Source of the DNA: Candidatus Thorarchaeota archaeon
GTDB lineage: Archaea > Asgardarchaeota > Thorarchaeia > Thorarchaeales > Thorarchaeaceae
Assembly (NCBI GenBank): GCA_019057475.1
Contig: DXJO01000056.1
Coordinates: 1-50,902, forward strand
Reading direction: 5' to 3'
DNA: 50,902 nt
Positions 38,867-48,006 of the stretch are shown here, piece after piece; within the stretch, counting starts at the first letter, position 1, and each line of letters starts with the position of its first letter. Position numbers and translations under genes: made by a program. Below the pieces are notes generated by a model, which did not search any database, was not told the DNA's origin, and saw only the letters and a list, made by a program, of their open reading frames with translations.

Positions 38867-40954
38867 ATGGCAAAAGCAAACAGACTCGTTAATGAGAGGA
38901 GTCCGTATCTTCTCCAGCACGCTTACAATCCAGTAGACTGGTATCCTTGGGGCAAGGAAGCTTTTGAGAAAGCAGAGAAAGAAGACAGGCCAATTTTCCT
39001 TTCAATCGGATATAGCACCTGTCACTGGTGTCATGTAATGGAGCATGAGTCATTCGAGGACCCGGAAGTTGCACAGTTGATGAATGACGCGTTTGTCAGC
39101 ATAAAGGTCGACAGAGAGGAGAGGCCTGACATCGACAAGATGTACATGCAGGTCGCACAGATGATGACAGGTAGGGGAGGATGGCCTCTCACCATCATCA
39201 TGACTCCGGACAAAGAGCCCTTCTTCGCCGGGACTTACATCCCGAAAGGCGACCGATTCGGACAAGCTGGGATGCTCAGCATGATCCCTCAAATCACTGA
39301 TGTTTGGAAGTCTGACCGTTTACGTGTGGACAAGATATCCGACCAAATCAAGCAATCGCTGTCAATCCCTGAAACATTGGAGCATGCAGAACTCGGACAT
39401 GAAAGCATTGAGCAGATGGTGAGTGCGCAGGCTAACAGATTCGATGAGATAAATGGAGGATTCGGACGCGCTCCCAAGTTTCCCACACCACACAATCTGA
39501 TGCTGCTCCTACGGCATTGGAAGAAGACCGGGGATGAGTTCTCGTTGTTGATGGTCGAGAAGACTCTGCAGAAGATGCGTGACGGAGGTATCTTCGACCA
39601 TGTTGGATACGGATTCCATCGCTATGCAACGGATGCACATTGGTTGTTGCCACACTTCGAGAAGATGTTGTATGATCAGGCTATGCTTGCTCTGGTGTAC
39701 ACTGAAACGTACCAAGCAACAAGAGATGACCAATATGCGAACGTGGTCAAAGAAATACTCACGTACGTCATGCGGGACATGAGAAGTCCTGAGGGTGCAT
39801 TCTACTCTGCGGAGGATGCAGACAGTGAGGGGGAAGAGGGAAAGTTCTACGTCTGGTCGGAGGAGGAAATCAGGAGCCTCCTGACAGACAAGGAAGCCGA
39901 AGCATTCGTGAAGGTTTTCAACATACAAAAAGATGGCAACTTTTACGATGAAGCAACTCGAGAAAAGGCCGGTACAAACATACCACACGTGACTTCGTCA
40001 TTAAGTAACGCGGCTCGTGCCCTCAAGACTAATGAAGAAACCCTCTCAGATCTCCTAGAGAGCGCACGGGAGAAGTTGTTCAACGCAAGGGAGAAACGTG
40101 TTAGACCTCTCAGAGATGACAAGGTGCTTTCCGACTGGAACGGCCTTATGATTGCAGCACTTGCAAAGGCGGCACGGGTTCTTAATGACCCGGAATACGC
40201 TCGGAGTGCAGAGCTTGCCGTTCAGTTCATACTCAAGACCATGCGTAGAGATGATGGCATTTTGATGCATCGATTTAGGGAGAACGAGGTCTCAGTCCCT
40301 GCGTTTCTTGACGACTACGCATTCCTCGTCTGGGGATTGTTGGAGCTGTATGAAACAACATTCGACGTCCAATACCTCAGGACTGCGAGAGACCTCAATC
40401 AAGATATGCTGGATTACTTCTGGGATGAAAAAGACGGCGCTCTGTTCTTTGCGGGGGACTATTCTGAAAAGCTACTTATTCGTCAGAAGGAAGCATACGA
40501 CGGAGCGATCCCCTCTGGCAACTCGATAGCCATGTTGAACCTAATTCGTCTAGCGAGACTCCTTGGAGAAGCTGAGTACGAGCAGAAGGCTTCAGACATA
40601 GCAAAGGCATTCTCAATGCAAGTAGAAAGGAGCCCCACGGGCTTTGGGATGATGCTTCTTGCATTGGATTTTGCTCTAGGACCGTCCTATGAGGTTATCA
40701 TTGCGGGAAATCCAGAAGCAGACGATACTCAAGATATGCTAAGGATGCTGAGGGAGAAATTCATTCCGAACAAGATTGTTCTTCTCAGAGGTGGCAAGGA
40801 GCAGTCACAGCAGATCACGCAGCTAGCTCCATACACCAAGTATTACAACTCTCTCAAGGGCAAAGCAACTGTGCATGTTTGCATCAATCAGAACTGCAAG
40901 CTCCCTACAACAGAAACATCACAGATGATAAAGATTCTAGATGAAGCCGAGTAG
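38867..40954 (+). CDS. SPATA20/YyaL family protein (thioredoxin-like plus glycosidase-like toroid)
   Basis: This 695-residue protein matches the DUF255 family in length. Its N-terminal thioredoxin-like domain opens with the hallmark [21 protein letters not shown] and carries the redox-like motif STCHWCHVM, with the [10 protein letters not shown] and [12 protein letters not shown] blocks. The rest is an (alpha/alpha) barrel like N-acyl-glucosamine epimerase or cellulase toroids ([36 protein letters not shown]). The biochemical role is not established; mammalian SPATA20 may be redox-related and bacterial YyaL is uncharacterised. It has no signal peptide. The strong palindrome in its promoter suggests regulated expression. 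Confidence 0.93.
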   Translation: MAKANRLVNERSPYLLQHAYNPVDWYPWGKEAFEKAEKEDRPIFLSIGYSTCHWCHVMEHESFEDPEVAQLMNDAFVSIKVDREERPDIDKMYMQVAQMMTGRGGWPLTIIMTPDKEPFFAGTYIPKGDRFGQAGMLSMIPQITDVWKSDRLRVDKISDQIKQSLSIPETLEHAELGHESIEQMVSAQANRFDEINGGFGRAPKFPTPHNLMLLLRHWKKTGDEFSLLMVEKTLQKMRDGGIFDHVGYGFHRYATDAHWLLPHFEKMLYDQAMLALVYTETYQATRDDQYANVVKEILTYVMRDMRSPEGAFYSAEDADSEGEEGKFYVWSEEEIRSLLTDKEAEAFVKVFNIQKDGNFYDEATREKAGTNIPHVTSSLSNAARALKTNEETLSDLLESAREKLFNAREKRVRPLRDDKVLSDWNGLMIAALAKAARVLNDPEYARSAELAVQFILKTMRRDDGILMHRFRENEVSVPAFLDDYAFLVWGLLELYETTFDVQYLRTARDLNQDMLDYFWDEKDGALFFAGDYSEKLLIRQKEAYDGAIPSGNSIAMLNLIRLARLLGEAEYEQKASDIAKAFSMQVERSPTGFGMMLLALDFALGPSYEVIIAGNPEADDTQDMLRMLREKFIPNKIVLLRGGKEQSQQITQLAPYTKYYNSLKGKATVHVCINQNCKLPTTETSQMIKILDEAE

Positions 40955-41277
40955 CGATGTGTCCCCCCTAGAACCAAGGCATGATCTATCGCCAGTTTCT
41001 GCTCAATGCACTACCGTTCATTGTAAGTTGGACATTCTTGGACACAGGAGTGGTGTCCGCCCATAAAACGGCAATGGGCACAACTCCTCGAGATTCGAAA
41101 TCGTGTCGGGTCAACCTCAACATTACATTCTTTGCCCGGGTATAAAAGCACCTCCTGAAAATGCCCAAGATTGCACAATTTTATGGTAGCTATTAGTAAC
41201 CCTTATTTCCGGGTTGGAAAGCGTTTCGAAGCAGATTGAACTGGCTTTAATGCTAGAAAGACTGGAGACTCTCATCG
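40955..41277. other. 323-base spacer with a possible small gene on the minus strand
   Basis: No plus-strand coding frame is visible. A TATA-like GTATAAAAG (41140-41148) and AATTTTATGG (about 41177-41186) may belong to the following binding-protein gene (ATG at 41278, GGAGA nine bases before). The minus strand contains two overlapping short frames; the more convincing, at 41011-41151, is listed separately. No tRNA or strong hairpin was found. Confidence 0.5.
41011..41151 (-). CDS. Possible 46-residue cysteine-rich protein
   Basis: A GTG at 41151 opens a frame encoding LLYPGKECNVEVDPTR, then SCAHCRFMGGHHSCVQEC and PTYNER. The cysteine and histidine arrangement CxxC-x8-C-x3-C, with GGHH, looks like a zinc finger. 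It overlaps another frame of 60 codons on the same strand that has no recognisable pattern. AGGAG directly abuts the GTG, which is too close for a normal ribosome-binding site, so the true start could be a TTG further upstream. Low confidence because of its length. Confidence 0.33.
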   Translation of the reverse strand: MLLYPGKECNVEVDPTRFRISRSCAHCRFMGGHHSCVQECPTYNER

Positions 41278-43446
41278 ATGCTACGCTCGAAATACACTGC
41301 AAGAATCGCGCTAGTCACTTTAGCCATAGCGTTGCTATGCATTCCGGCAACACCCCCAAATCTGGCTCAGCAAACCAATGCTCGCCTCTTTTCGGTTCGT
41401 CCGCTATCGCAAGAAAGCGCACTTCAGATTTATCACAGCGGCGATGTGGAAACAGTTCGCGTCGTTGAATATGACAATCTAGCGCTTGCTCTAGCTGCAC
41501 TTGACAGCGGCGAAGCAGACATCTTCGGTCACGTAGTTGAACCTGAAGACTACGCAGCAGTCGACAGTTACAGCAACGTACAGAAACAATGGGCACACGA
41601 CACCAAAACCTACATGCTCGTGTTGAATGCTGAAGTGTACCCATTGGACAACTCGCACCTTAGAAGAGCCATAGCATTCGCGATTGATAAGAATGAAATC
41701 GTTACGTCAGCAATGGGGGGCATCGTTGACGCGATAGATTTCGCCCTCCCCCTGAACAACGAATTCTCAATTGAACTGACAGAAGGCGGTACATTCTATG
41801 CATCGGACAATGTGAGCGCTGCGGCTGAGCTAGCACTCGCAGGAATGCTGGATGTTGATGAGGATGGAATGGTTGAAGCCCCAAATGGTAATGAAGTGCA
41901 ATTGACTGTTTGGTATCCTCAGGATGTTCCAAGGCTTAACGAAACGGCGTTGATCATTTCTGACAACCTTTTAGCTAGTGGAATCAACAACACTCTTGTT
42001 GGGATGAATTACATAGACCTGCAAAGTGAGATAGAGAATCACAACCAAACGTTCTCCTTGGCATTGTACCATCAAGACTTGCCGCTTTATGGCCTAGATT
42101 GGGCAGCGATGACCTTCCACAGTGACAATCTAGCAGTAGTAGGGGAGAATCCAGCCAACATAGAGGATGCCGCCCTAGACCAGGTTGCAGCCTATTATGA
42201 GGATAACATCTACATCGATGAGGCCCCTGTGATAGGTCTCAATGCGTTGAGAATTGTTAGAGACCTTTGTCCGGTCATCCCGCTCTTCGCAGAGAGGTGG
42301 CTCTCAGTCTACACTGACAGCAATTACCAAGGCTGGATCGATGAGAGGAATGGTGGAGCTTACAGCGTTTGGAATCCGGTAACCCTCAGTCCCAACAGCG
42401 CAGAGGTAGACGAGCTAATTGTAGCTGTTCTTCCGGAGTTCTTTGGCGATTATTTCACCTCACTTAACCCATTCCTGTCAGGTCAGCCAATAGATAGCGA
42501 TTGGCTCTTCAGAAGCCAATTTAATCCGTACATGCTTATCTACGACTCGCCAATCGCCACAACCCCCGACGGAAATGCTGTGCCGAGAGCTTCTACTTCT
42601 TGGACAATGTACTACAGAGGTGTAGTGACAGACCTTCGCAGTAACCAGACTCGTGCAAGGTTCTATTGCGACCCCAATGCAAATTGGAGTGACGGTACAC
42701 AATTGGATGCTCAGGACTACAGGTTCACTTTCGAGTATTACTCCAATAACTCCCTCACCAACTTCACAGGCACAGTGGAAGAATTCAGAGTCACAGGCGA
42801 TTTCATTGTTGGAGTCACGATGAACAGTCGACTCATGTTTGGCTACAGAGAGCTTGGAGCGTTACCGATTCTACCACAGCATATCTGGAACGACAAGGAT
42901 CCTCGTGCATGGGATCCCACCGTTGAGGAATTCCTTGGCTCCGGACCATTTGTGGTTTCATCATTCGTGCAGGGTGCAAATCCGGAACTTGTTCTGGCCA
43001 AGAACTCTGGTTACTATCCTGTTGTAGATATCGAACCTCCGACGCTCCTGAGCCTTGTGCTGATTCCTGAGAACCCGATACCTGCAGAAAGCGTTGTTAT
43101 TCGCACTCACGTTGATGATAGAAGCAAGATCGACAATGTCAATCTTAGCTACATCTACGAAGTTGGAACGATTAACATCACCGATTCAGTGATGACGACA
43201 GAATCCGCATCCGGATATGAAGGGACGATTCCTGCGCGCGTGACAGCTACTCGTGTTATCTACGAGATTGTTGCGACCGATGCATGGGGCAACTCAGCCG
43301 TGATAGCAACGGGTTCATACGCCCGGGAAACCACGAGCGGTAGCGAAACATGGCTAGGAGATGCATTGATGGTAATAGGTATCATCGGTGCGGGAGCGCT
43401 TGTAGTCGTTGCCATCGTGTTTCTGAGGAAAGGGAAACAGAGTTAG
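41278..43446 (+). CDS. Anchored oligopeptide-binding-type (SBP_bac_5) protein with lobes in swapped order
   Basis: This 722-residue protein has a signal peptide (about residues 1-32) and a C-terminal transmembrane helix (about 693-716, then RKGKQS). Between them are both halves of an SBP_bac_5 binding protein, in unusual order. Residues 50-350 match the part that normally comes last: ALAALDSGEADIF, then SHLRRAIAFAIDKNEIV. Residues 375-595 match the part that normally comes first: NPFLSGQ, the ANWSDGTQLDAQDYRFTFEYY block, LPILPQHIWND and GSGPFVV ending in NSGYY. An Ig-like domain follows. It is either a circular permutation or the fusion of two truncated copies. No importer genes are adjacent. 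Confidence 0.82.
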   Translation: MLRSKYTARIALVTLAIALLCIPATPPNLAQQTNARLFSVRPLSQESALQIYHSGDVETVRVVEYDNLALALAALDSGEADIFGHVVEPEDYAAVDSYSNVQKQWAHDTKTYMLVLNAEVYPLDNSHLRRAIAFAIDKNEIVTSAMGGIVDAIDFALPLNNEFSIELTEGGTFYASDNVSAAAELALAGMLDVDEDGMVEAPNGNEVQLTVWYPQDVPRLNETALIISDNLLASGINNTLVGMNYIDLQSEIENHNQTFSLALYHQDLPLYGLDWAAMTFHSDNLAVVGENPANIEDAALDQVAAYYEDNIYIDEAPVIGLNALRIVRDLCPVIPLFAERWLSVYTDSNYQGWIDERNGGAYSVWNPVTLSPNSAEVDELIVAVLPEFFGDYFTSLNPFLSGQPIDSDWLFRSQFNPYMLIYDSPIATTPDGNAVPRASTSWTMYYRGVVTDLRSNQTRARFYCDPNANWSDGTQLDAQDYRFTFEYYSNNSLTNFTGTVEEFRVTGDFIVGVTMNSRLMFGYRELGALPILPQHIWNDKDPRAWDPTVEEFLGSGPFVVSSFVQGANPELVLAKNSGYYPVVDIEPPTLLSLVLIPENPIPAESVVIRTHVDDRSKIDNVNLSYIYEVGTINITDSVMTTESASGYEGTIPARVTATRVIYEIVATDAWGNSAVIATGSYARETTSGSETWLGDALMVIGIIGAGALVVVAIVFLRKGKQS

Positions 43447-43447
43447 C

Positions 43448-45025
43448 TCACTGAGAAGGCGTCTTTCGAATCCACCATATGATAGCGATGACAAGTGCCA
43501 CGACAGCCACGCCAGCTACTGCAACGATAGGCCCATAGACACTGAAGAAGTCGTTTGGCCATATCTCTGTCAGCGCGTTTCCAGCAGCTTGCCACGAATC
43601 CGCTATGCCTAGCAGAGCCGCTGAGGTGGCATTCAGGTCGGTTCGATAGTGCTCGAGAGCGTCTTCCATATCGCCTGTCGAGTTGTACATATCAGCAATA
43701 TGCCAGAATGTGCCAAATGCAAGAGAATCTCGAAACGTCACATTTCCCGGATTGATCAGGCTGGAGTTGTCTGCCAATGCTTCGAAGTGCGGAAGTGCTT
43801 GCTCACCCGCGGCAGTGAAATCGGTCATGTTAATATCAGGCATCAGGGCTGGAAGTCGTGCCAATGCAGTCCTATAAGACAAGTATTGAAGAGTTGTCTG
43901 GGCTTCCAAACCCAGTCCAATGAAGAGAAGCAGAGATGTCTTGAACTCCCGTTCATTCTGAATGCCATCGAACACAGATATGAATGAACTGAGCCCTTCC
44001 ATGGTCATGTCAGAGCTCATTGCGCGGAATCCTTTCTCGCCAAACTGCCATATGTAGGCGCTTGCTGCGTCCGGACTGTAGCTTGCTCCGACTCCTAGGA
44101 GCCGGTCTCTTATGTGAGGACCCAGCAATGAGCTTGGGTCATCAACAGGACCGTCACCTGGTTTGATCAGTATGCTGATGTAGTATCGCTTAGACCAAGC
44201 CCAATTGAGGGCTGTGTATGTTATATTGTACTCGTAGCGCCCATTATCGGGGTATCCGAAATCCTCGCCAAACGAGCCAACTCCAGGATCCAGAATCATT
44301 GCAATCCCGCTCGTATCATTGTATCCTGTGATGAGGACACCGTGTCCGCCGCCTGTTAATCCCTGATTCCGAAGAATGTCATAATCTTGAGGAGGTAACC
44401 AAGAGGGGTCGACACTAGCAATCAAGGGATAGCCATCATCAATCGATTGCCGCATCAAATCGAAGGCGGCAGTCTGCCCATCTAGAAGTTGTGCATTGAT
44501 TCCCTGAGATGTCCAGAGCTGAGTCTGAAGCTCCGCTCCCGTTAACCCATCGTCCAAGTAAATGCTGAGGTTAAGTCCGTAGAGGTCGGTTGCAAGCTTC
44601 GTGGGTTCAACCTGTTGATAGATTGCTCCTGGGAACATAAGCATCGTATCATTGAACCGGATGTATGCGTACGAGAAACCCACAGTGGAGAGAGCAAACA
44701 AATCGTGCAGTTCTACTGGTGCACCGGCATGCTGCATGGCCATTGCTGTGGCCGCCCAAGCGCAGAAGCCGTTGATCTCTTGCCAGACATAGGGAACTTC
44801 AGATAGAAGTCCATCACCTTCGTAAGCCAGCTGGGAGCTCTGATGCACGCTGGCTGGGCTTGTTGCTAGCGGGTTTGCAGCGATTGGAATGGCCGCAAGG
44901 ACTAGGATTGTCATGAAGATGAGAGCTGAGTATCTCAAGTGAGTGTTCCCAGATGTGAGTTCATTCGATGGCATCATAAGGGTGTCGATGGGGGCGGTGA
45001 GGGCACAGGGCTTTGAGCCCCCCAC
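43448..45025 (-). CDS. Surface-anchored papain-like (C39-type) cysteine peptidase
   Basis: This 525-residue protein has an N-terminal hydrophobic signal (about residues 33-52) and a C-terminal transmembrane helix (about 494-516) with a short basic tail. The catalytic core near residues 70-270 contains the nucleophile in EINGFCAWAATAMA (Cys88), the histidine in GGGHGVLITGY (His228) and an aspartate in MILDPGVG (Asp246), the order of C39-like or BtrH-like papain-fold enzymes. The C-terminal 250 residues are helical. The GTG start lies 14 bases after the stop of the DUF3160 gene, so both belong to one operon. Role unknown; cleavage of an exported protein is likely. Confidence 0.75.
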   Translation of the reverse strand: MGGSKPCALTAPIDTLMMPSNELTSGNTHLRYSALIFMTILVLAAIPIAANPLATSPASVHQSSQLAYEGDGLLSEVPYVWQEINGFCAWAATAMAMQHAGAPVELHDLFALSTVGFSYAYIRFNDTMLMFPGAIYQQVEPTKLATDLYGLNLSIYLDDGLTGAELQTQLWTSQGINAQLLDGQTAAFDLMRQSIDDGYPLIASVDPSWLPPQDYDILRNQGLTGGGHGVLITGYNDTSGIAMILDPGVGSFGEDFGYPDNGRYEYNITYTALNWAWSKRYYISILIKPGDGPVDDPSSLLGPHIRDRLLGVGASYSPDAASAYIWQFGEKGFRAMSSDMTMEGLSSFISVFDGIQNEREFKTSLLLFIGLGLEAQTTLQYLSYRTALARLPALMPDINMTDFTAAGEQALPHFEALADNSSLINPGNVTFRDSLAFGTFWHIADMYNSTGDMEDALEHYRTDLNATSAALLGIADSWQAAGNALTEIWPNDFFSVYGPIVAVAGVAVVALVIAIIWWIRKTPSQ

Positions 45026-45039
45026 CGGGAATCTTTCCC

Positions 45040-47295
45040 CTACTCATCTGGCCGCTCAACTGTTGAAGCTAGGAGAAATGCTCCTTCAGACCCAGTATTG
45101 ACCACGAAACTGCCTAGCCACGACGGAAGAGGAGGTTCTTCGCCTGCGTCAAGCATGTCCTGCCATGCTTCGTCTGTAAGCCGATCAGTCATTGGCTGAG
45201 CGAATTCGTAGTACGAGAATGTTCCCCCGCGAGTGATAACCACTTGTCCTTCAATGTATACAGCTACATAGATGATCAGTGGGTTGCCAACAGCTTCCTC
45301 AAGTACTGTCATTGTGTTGACGTCAGTATGCACGTCTGCGATGACCGCCATCTTTTCGTCAGCATCGGACATTAGCGGGTCATCTGCTGGTCGTGAGGCT
45401 ATGTAATCCAGCGTATCACCGCTATTCTTTATGATGCTAATCTCGGTTTCGTTCAATGACTGTCCACTAAGCTCTTTAATCGAAATCTCCTGCATGGACC
45501 TGAGAAAATCATGAAGTGCATAAAGTCTGGAACTCGTTGTCCAAGATAAGAGAGACCGTTGCTCTAATCCTGATTTCATCATGGCGCAGAGTGAGGCAAG
45601 GCGAGCATAGAGTCTGGGCATGGGTTCCACATAGCCTATGGGTGGCGGTGGCGGAATGCTTGTTAGCTCCACAGTGTAAGACTGCTTCGCATAGAGTATT
45701 GTGTCATGGCGCAGTTCAGTCCATGAACCAAGCGCAGTCATAAGCTGCTTGTCGACCCAAGCCTCACTCTGCATGAAAGCTGGATATCCCTCTCCAGGGT
45801 CTGTCAGGAGAGGAAGCAGAGAATACAACCATAGGTAGTAGAGATTTTTCGTCCACTCCTGTGCAGAGATGTTATCAGTTACATTCCAGAGCATCTCCAT
45901 CTGCTCGATGTAGTTGATATAGTGCTTCTGATCATCAAGAAGATCCCACGCTCTTTCTGAACCAAGGGCAGCCATAACATCAAGCCCCTTGGGCATCAGA
46001 CGGGGTGTCAACTGCGTTCCAACGTATACGTACACGAGTTGACCAAGGATGTAACTGTCTGGGATAAACCTCTGACCCATGAACCGGAAACCCTTGGTCT
46101 GGTTGAAGTCTTCCGTATCGTCTAGGCGCGATGAGAGTATCAACGGGTCTCTGAACGTAAGGGTTTCTTGAATGAATTCATGAAGAAGCACATCATCGTC
46201 GAGTTCCTGCAATTCGACACCTTCGCCGTAGATTTCAAGAACCAGTGACAGGTACTCTGATGGCAAGAGATCATCAGCTGAACCCACGAAGAATACGGTA
46301 GGTTGGTAAATTGCGTCCCAAATCTCGTATCCGACGGCTCCTCCAGGAAGATTCGATACTTCATCTTCGAGGGCAAGGGACACCAAAATGGCCTGAGCGG
46401 TTTCGTTCAATCCGCGGTTGTTTGGCATTGTGTCACCATCAGGAATCAGGTGAAATGCAACTCGTCCGAACCACATCATGGCCTTGAAGTAGCGTCCCAG
46501 CAAGTCGGTACGAGTGTAATGTCCACGTGGAACATACTGGCTAAAGTCTTCATCATATCCCATGAACCATTGATCTGAGAACCCTTCGTGCGCTTCTATC
46601 AAGGCCAGGACCTGAGCAACAGCATCCCGTACATCTTCGTGAACGGTCGTCTGGTTGTCAAGAAGGCTAAGCGCTACAGAGAAGAATATCACATTTCTCA
46701 GAGCCGCATCCTGCCATCTTCCCTCTGGTGCATCGAGGTACTGAGCATATGATGAATCCACAAGTGATTCCGTCAGATTGCCTAGTAGGCTCCAGAATGA
46801 GTATGTTTCGGCTTCACGAAGTGCAAGGTCGTACAGAACGTGGAATGCGTGCAGAACGGCGTCTGATGAAACAAAGCTTGGCAGGTCGTGGTCGTCATTG
46901 TCCGAGAGAATCTCATGTATCTGCTTGAATTCCGATTGGGGCACAGCCACAAACCCGTTGCTCTCGATGAACTGACAGTCATCCGCAGTCAACGTCGGGA
47001 AGAGACCTAGGTTTGCGATGTTGGTGAGACCTGGAGAAATCGAGTACTGTAGAGCGTTGGGAGTGAACGCCTCATCGTATGGAATGAAGTCCGCGAAGTC
47101 ATTCTCCACAGTTTCGGTAATTGTGAAAACTAGAGCATTCGGGTGCGCGGCTGGACCCGCAGGATTCCAGACACCACCCAGAAAGCTCAGGGTCAATACG
47201 AAACTAGCTGCAAGTAGAGTGGCACCCAGACCACCTGCTAACATCTTGCGCTTTGTCTGACTATCAATAGCACGGATAAGGACGGCAGGATTCAT
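45040..47295 (-). CDS. DUF3160 family surface protein
   Basis: This 751-residue protein has one N-terminal hydrophobic helix (about residues 19-42) that can act as a signal anchor. Then follows a large helical domain with DUF3160 hallmarks: PSFVSSDAVLHAFHVLYDLALR, QYVPRGHYTRTDLLGRYFKAMMWFGR, FRFMGQRFIPDSY and near the end ADVHTDVNT. Members are found in archaea and bacteria and remain functionally uncharacterised. They occur on the surface and often near peptidases, as here with the coupled cysteine peptidase. AGAGAG lies before the ATG. The upstream 180 bases are shared with the divergent winged-helix gene. Confidence 0.85.
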   Translation of the reverse strand: MNPAVLIRAIDSQTKRKMLAGGLGATLLAASFVLTLSFLGGVWNPAGPAAHPNALVFTITETVENDFADFIPYDEAFTPNALQYSISPGLTNIANLGLFPTLTADDCQFIESNGFVAVPQSEFKQIHEILSDNDDHDLPSFVSSDAVLHAFHVLYDLALREAETYSFWSLLGNLTESLVDSSYAQYLDAPEGRWQDAALRNVIFFSVALSLLDNQTTVHEDVRDAVAQVLALIEAHEGFSDQWFMGYDEDFSQYVPRGHYTRTDLLGRYFKAMMWFGRVAFHLIPDGDTMPNNRGLNETAQAILVSLALEDEVSNLPGGAVGYEIWDAIYQPTVFFVGSADDLLPSEYLSLVLEIYGEGVELQELDDDVLLHEFIQETLTFRDPLILSSRLDDTEDFNQTKGFRFMGQRFIPDSYILGQLVYVYVGTQLTPRLMPKGLDVMAALGSERAWDLLDDQKHYINYIEQMEMLWNVTDNISAQEWTKNLYYLWLYSLLPLLTDPGEGYPAFMQSEAWVDKQLMTALGSWTELRHDTILYAKQSYTVELTSIPPPPPIGYVEPMPRLYARLASLCAMMKSGLEQRSLLSWTTSSRLYALHDFLRSMQEISIKELSGQSLNETEISIIKNSGDTLDYIASRPADDPLMSDADEKMAVIADVHTDVNTMTVLEEAVGNPLIIYVAVYIEGQVVITRGGTFSYYEFAQPMTDRLTDEAWQDMLDAGEEPPLPSWLGSFVVNTGSEGAFLLASTVERPDE

Positions 47296-47474
47296 GCTCT
47301 CTTCATGGAATCATTTGTACTTAGTACCACAGATTAGAACAGCGATTTTCTTGCTGTACAGCGAATAGAACAGCCACCAAACAGGCACTATCTTCGATAT
47401 GGGTCAGTGCATGATGCTCAAAGGACAACAGATTAATCGAGTAAGCGCCTCAGCGATACTCGGTTGGGTATCCA

Positions 47475-47927
47475 ATGGGAGAGAATTCGCTGGAAACTGA
47501 ACTGGAACCGGATTTGCGAGGCAACACTCTTCGTGTGTATTGGTATATGCTTCAGCAGGGTCAGTCCGTCGGCGTGAGAGAGGTTCAGAGGGCGATAGGG
47601 ATGTCGAGCCCTTCAGTGTCAAGCCACCATCTGAACAAGCTCGTTGACATGGACTTGATTGCGAAACAACCGGACAACTCGTATGAACTCAAGAGAGTTG
47701 TCAAAGTGGGTATTCTCCGGAACTTCGTGGCCTACCGCGGTGTTCTTCTACCACGCTATTCATTTGTAGCGCTATTCTTCACTGTCTACACTGTCGCCTA
47801 CATTGCTCTAACGATGGTAACTCCAATAGGGCTCTTTGATAGATACATCGCGATTGCCGTAGGTATCGTGGGGGCGCTATTCGCATGGTTCGAAACCTAC
47901 AGACTGTGGAAGATCAAGCTCACGTGA
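47475..47927 (+). CDS. Membrane-bound winged-helix regulator
   Basis: This 150-residue protein joins a winged-helix DNA-binding domain (about residues 15-75: TLRVYWYMLQQGQSVGVREV, then MSSPSVSSHHLNKLVDMDLI) to two transmembrane helices (about 93-118 and 122-143). The recognition helix lies in the serine-rich block. Such one-component membrane regulators sense membrane state or an external cue and bind DNA directly. It is divergent from the DUF3160/peptidase operon, which makes that operon a natural target. Confidence 0.83.
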   Translation: MGENSLETELEPDLRGNTLRVYWYMLQQGQSVGVREVQRAIGMSSPSVSSHHLNKLVDMDLIAKQPDNSYELKRVVKVGILRNFVAYRGVLLPRYSFVALFFTVYTVAYIALTMVTPIGLFDRYIAIAVGIVGALFAWFETYRLWKIKLT

Positions 47928-47952
47928 GTTTCATTGTTGGGCTGAAAGGCAA

Positions 47953-47961
47953 CGTTTATCC
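47953..47961 (+). promoter_or_regulatory. TATA box before the radical SAM gene
   Basis: CGTTTATCC lies 46-54 bases before the TTG start at 48007, which would place transcription start near 47983. Confidence 0.5.
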
Positions 47962-48006
47962 AACAGGTACAACGAAAGGGATTCAGACTCTCGGAGCGGC
48001 TTTGGC

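Noticed and set aside
39509-39988. 159-codon minus-strand frame inside the SPATA20/YyaL gene
   Set aside because: Antisense shadow of a family member of full length.
41041-41110. Possible tRNA suggested by a TTCGAAATC segment
   Set aside because: No acceptor stem, D-arm or anticodon arm can be formed around it on either strand.
40986-41168. 60-codon minus-strand frame in the spacer at 41 kb
   Set aside because: Overlaps a frame with a much better cysteine/histidine pattern and shows no pattern itself; kept only as the alternative reading.
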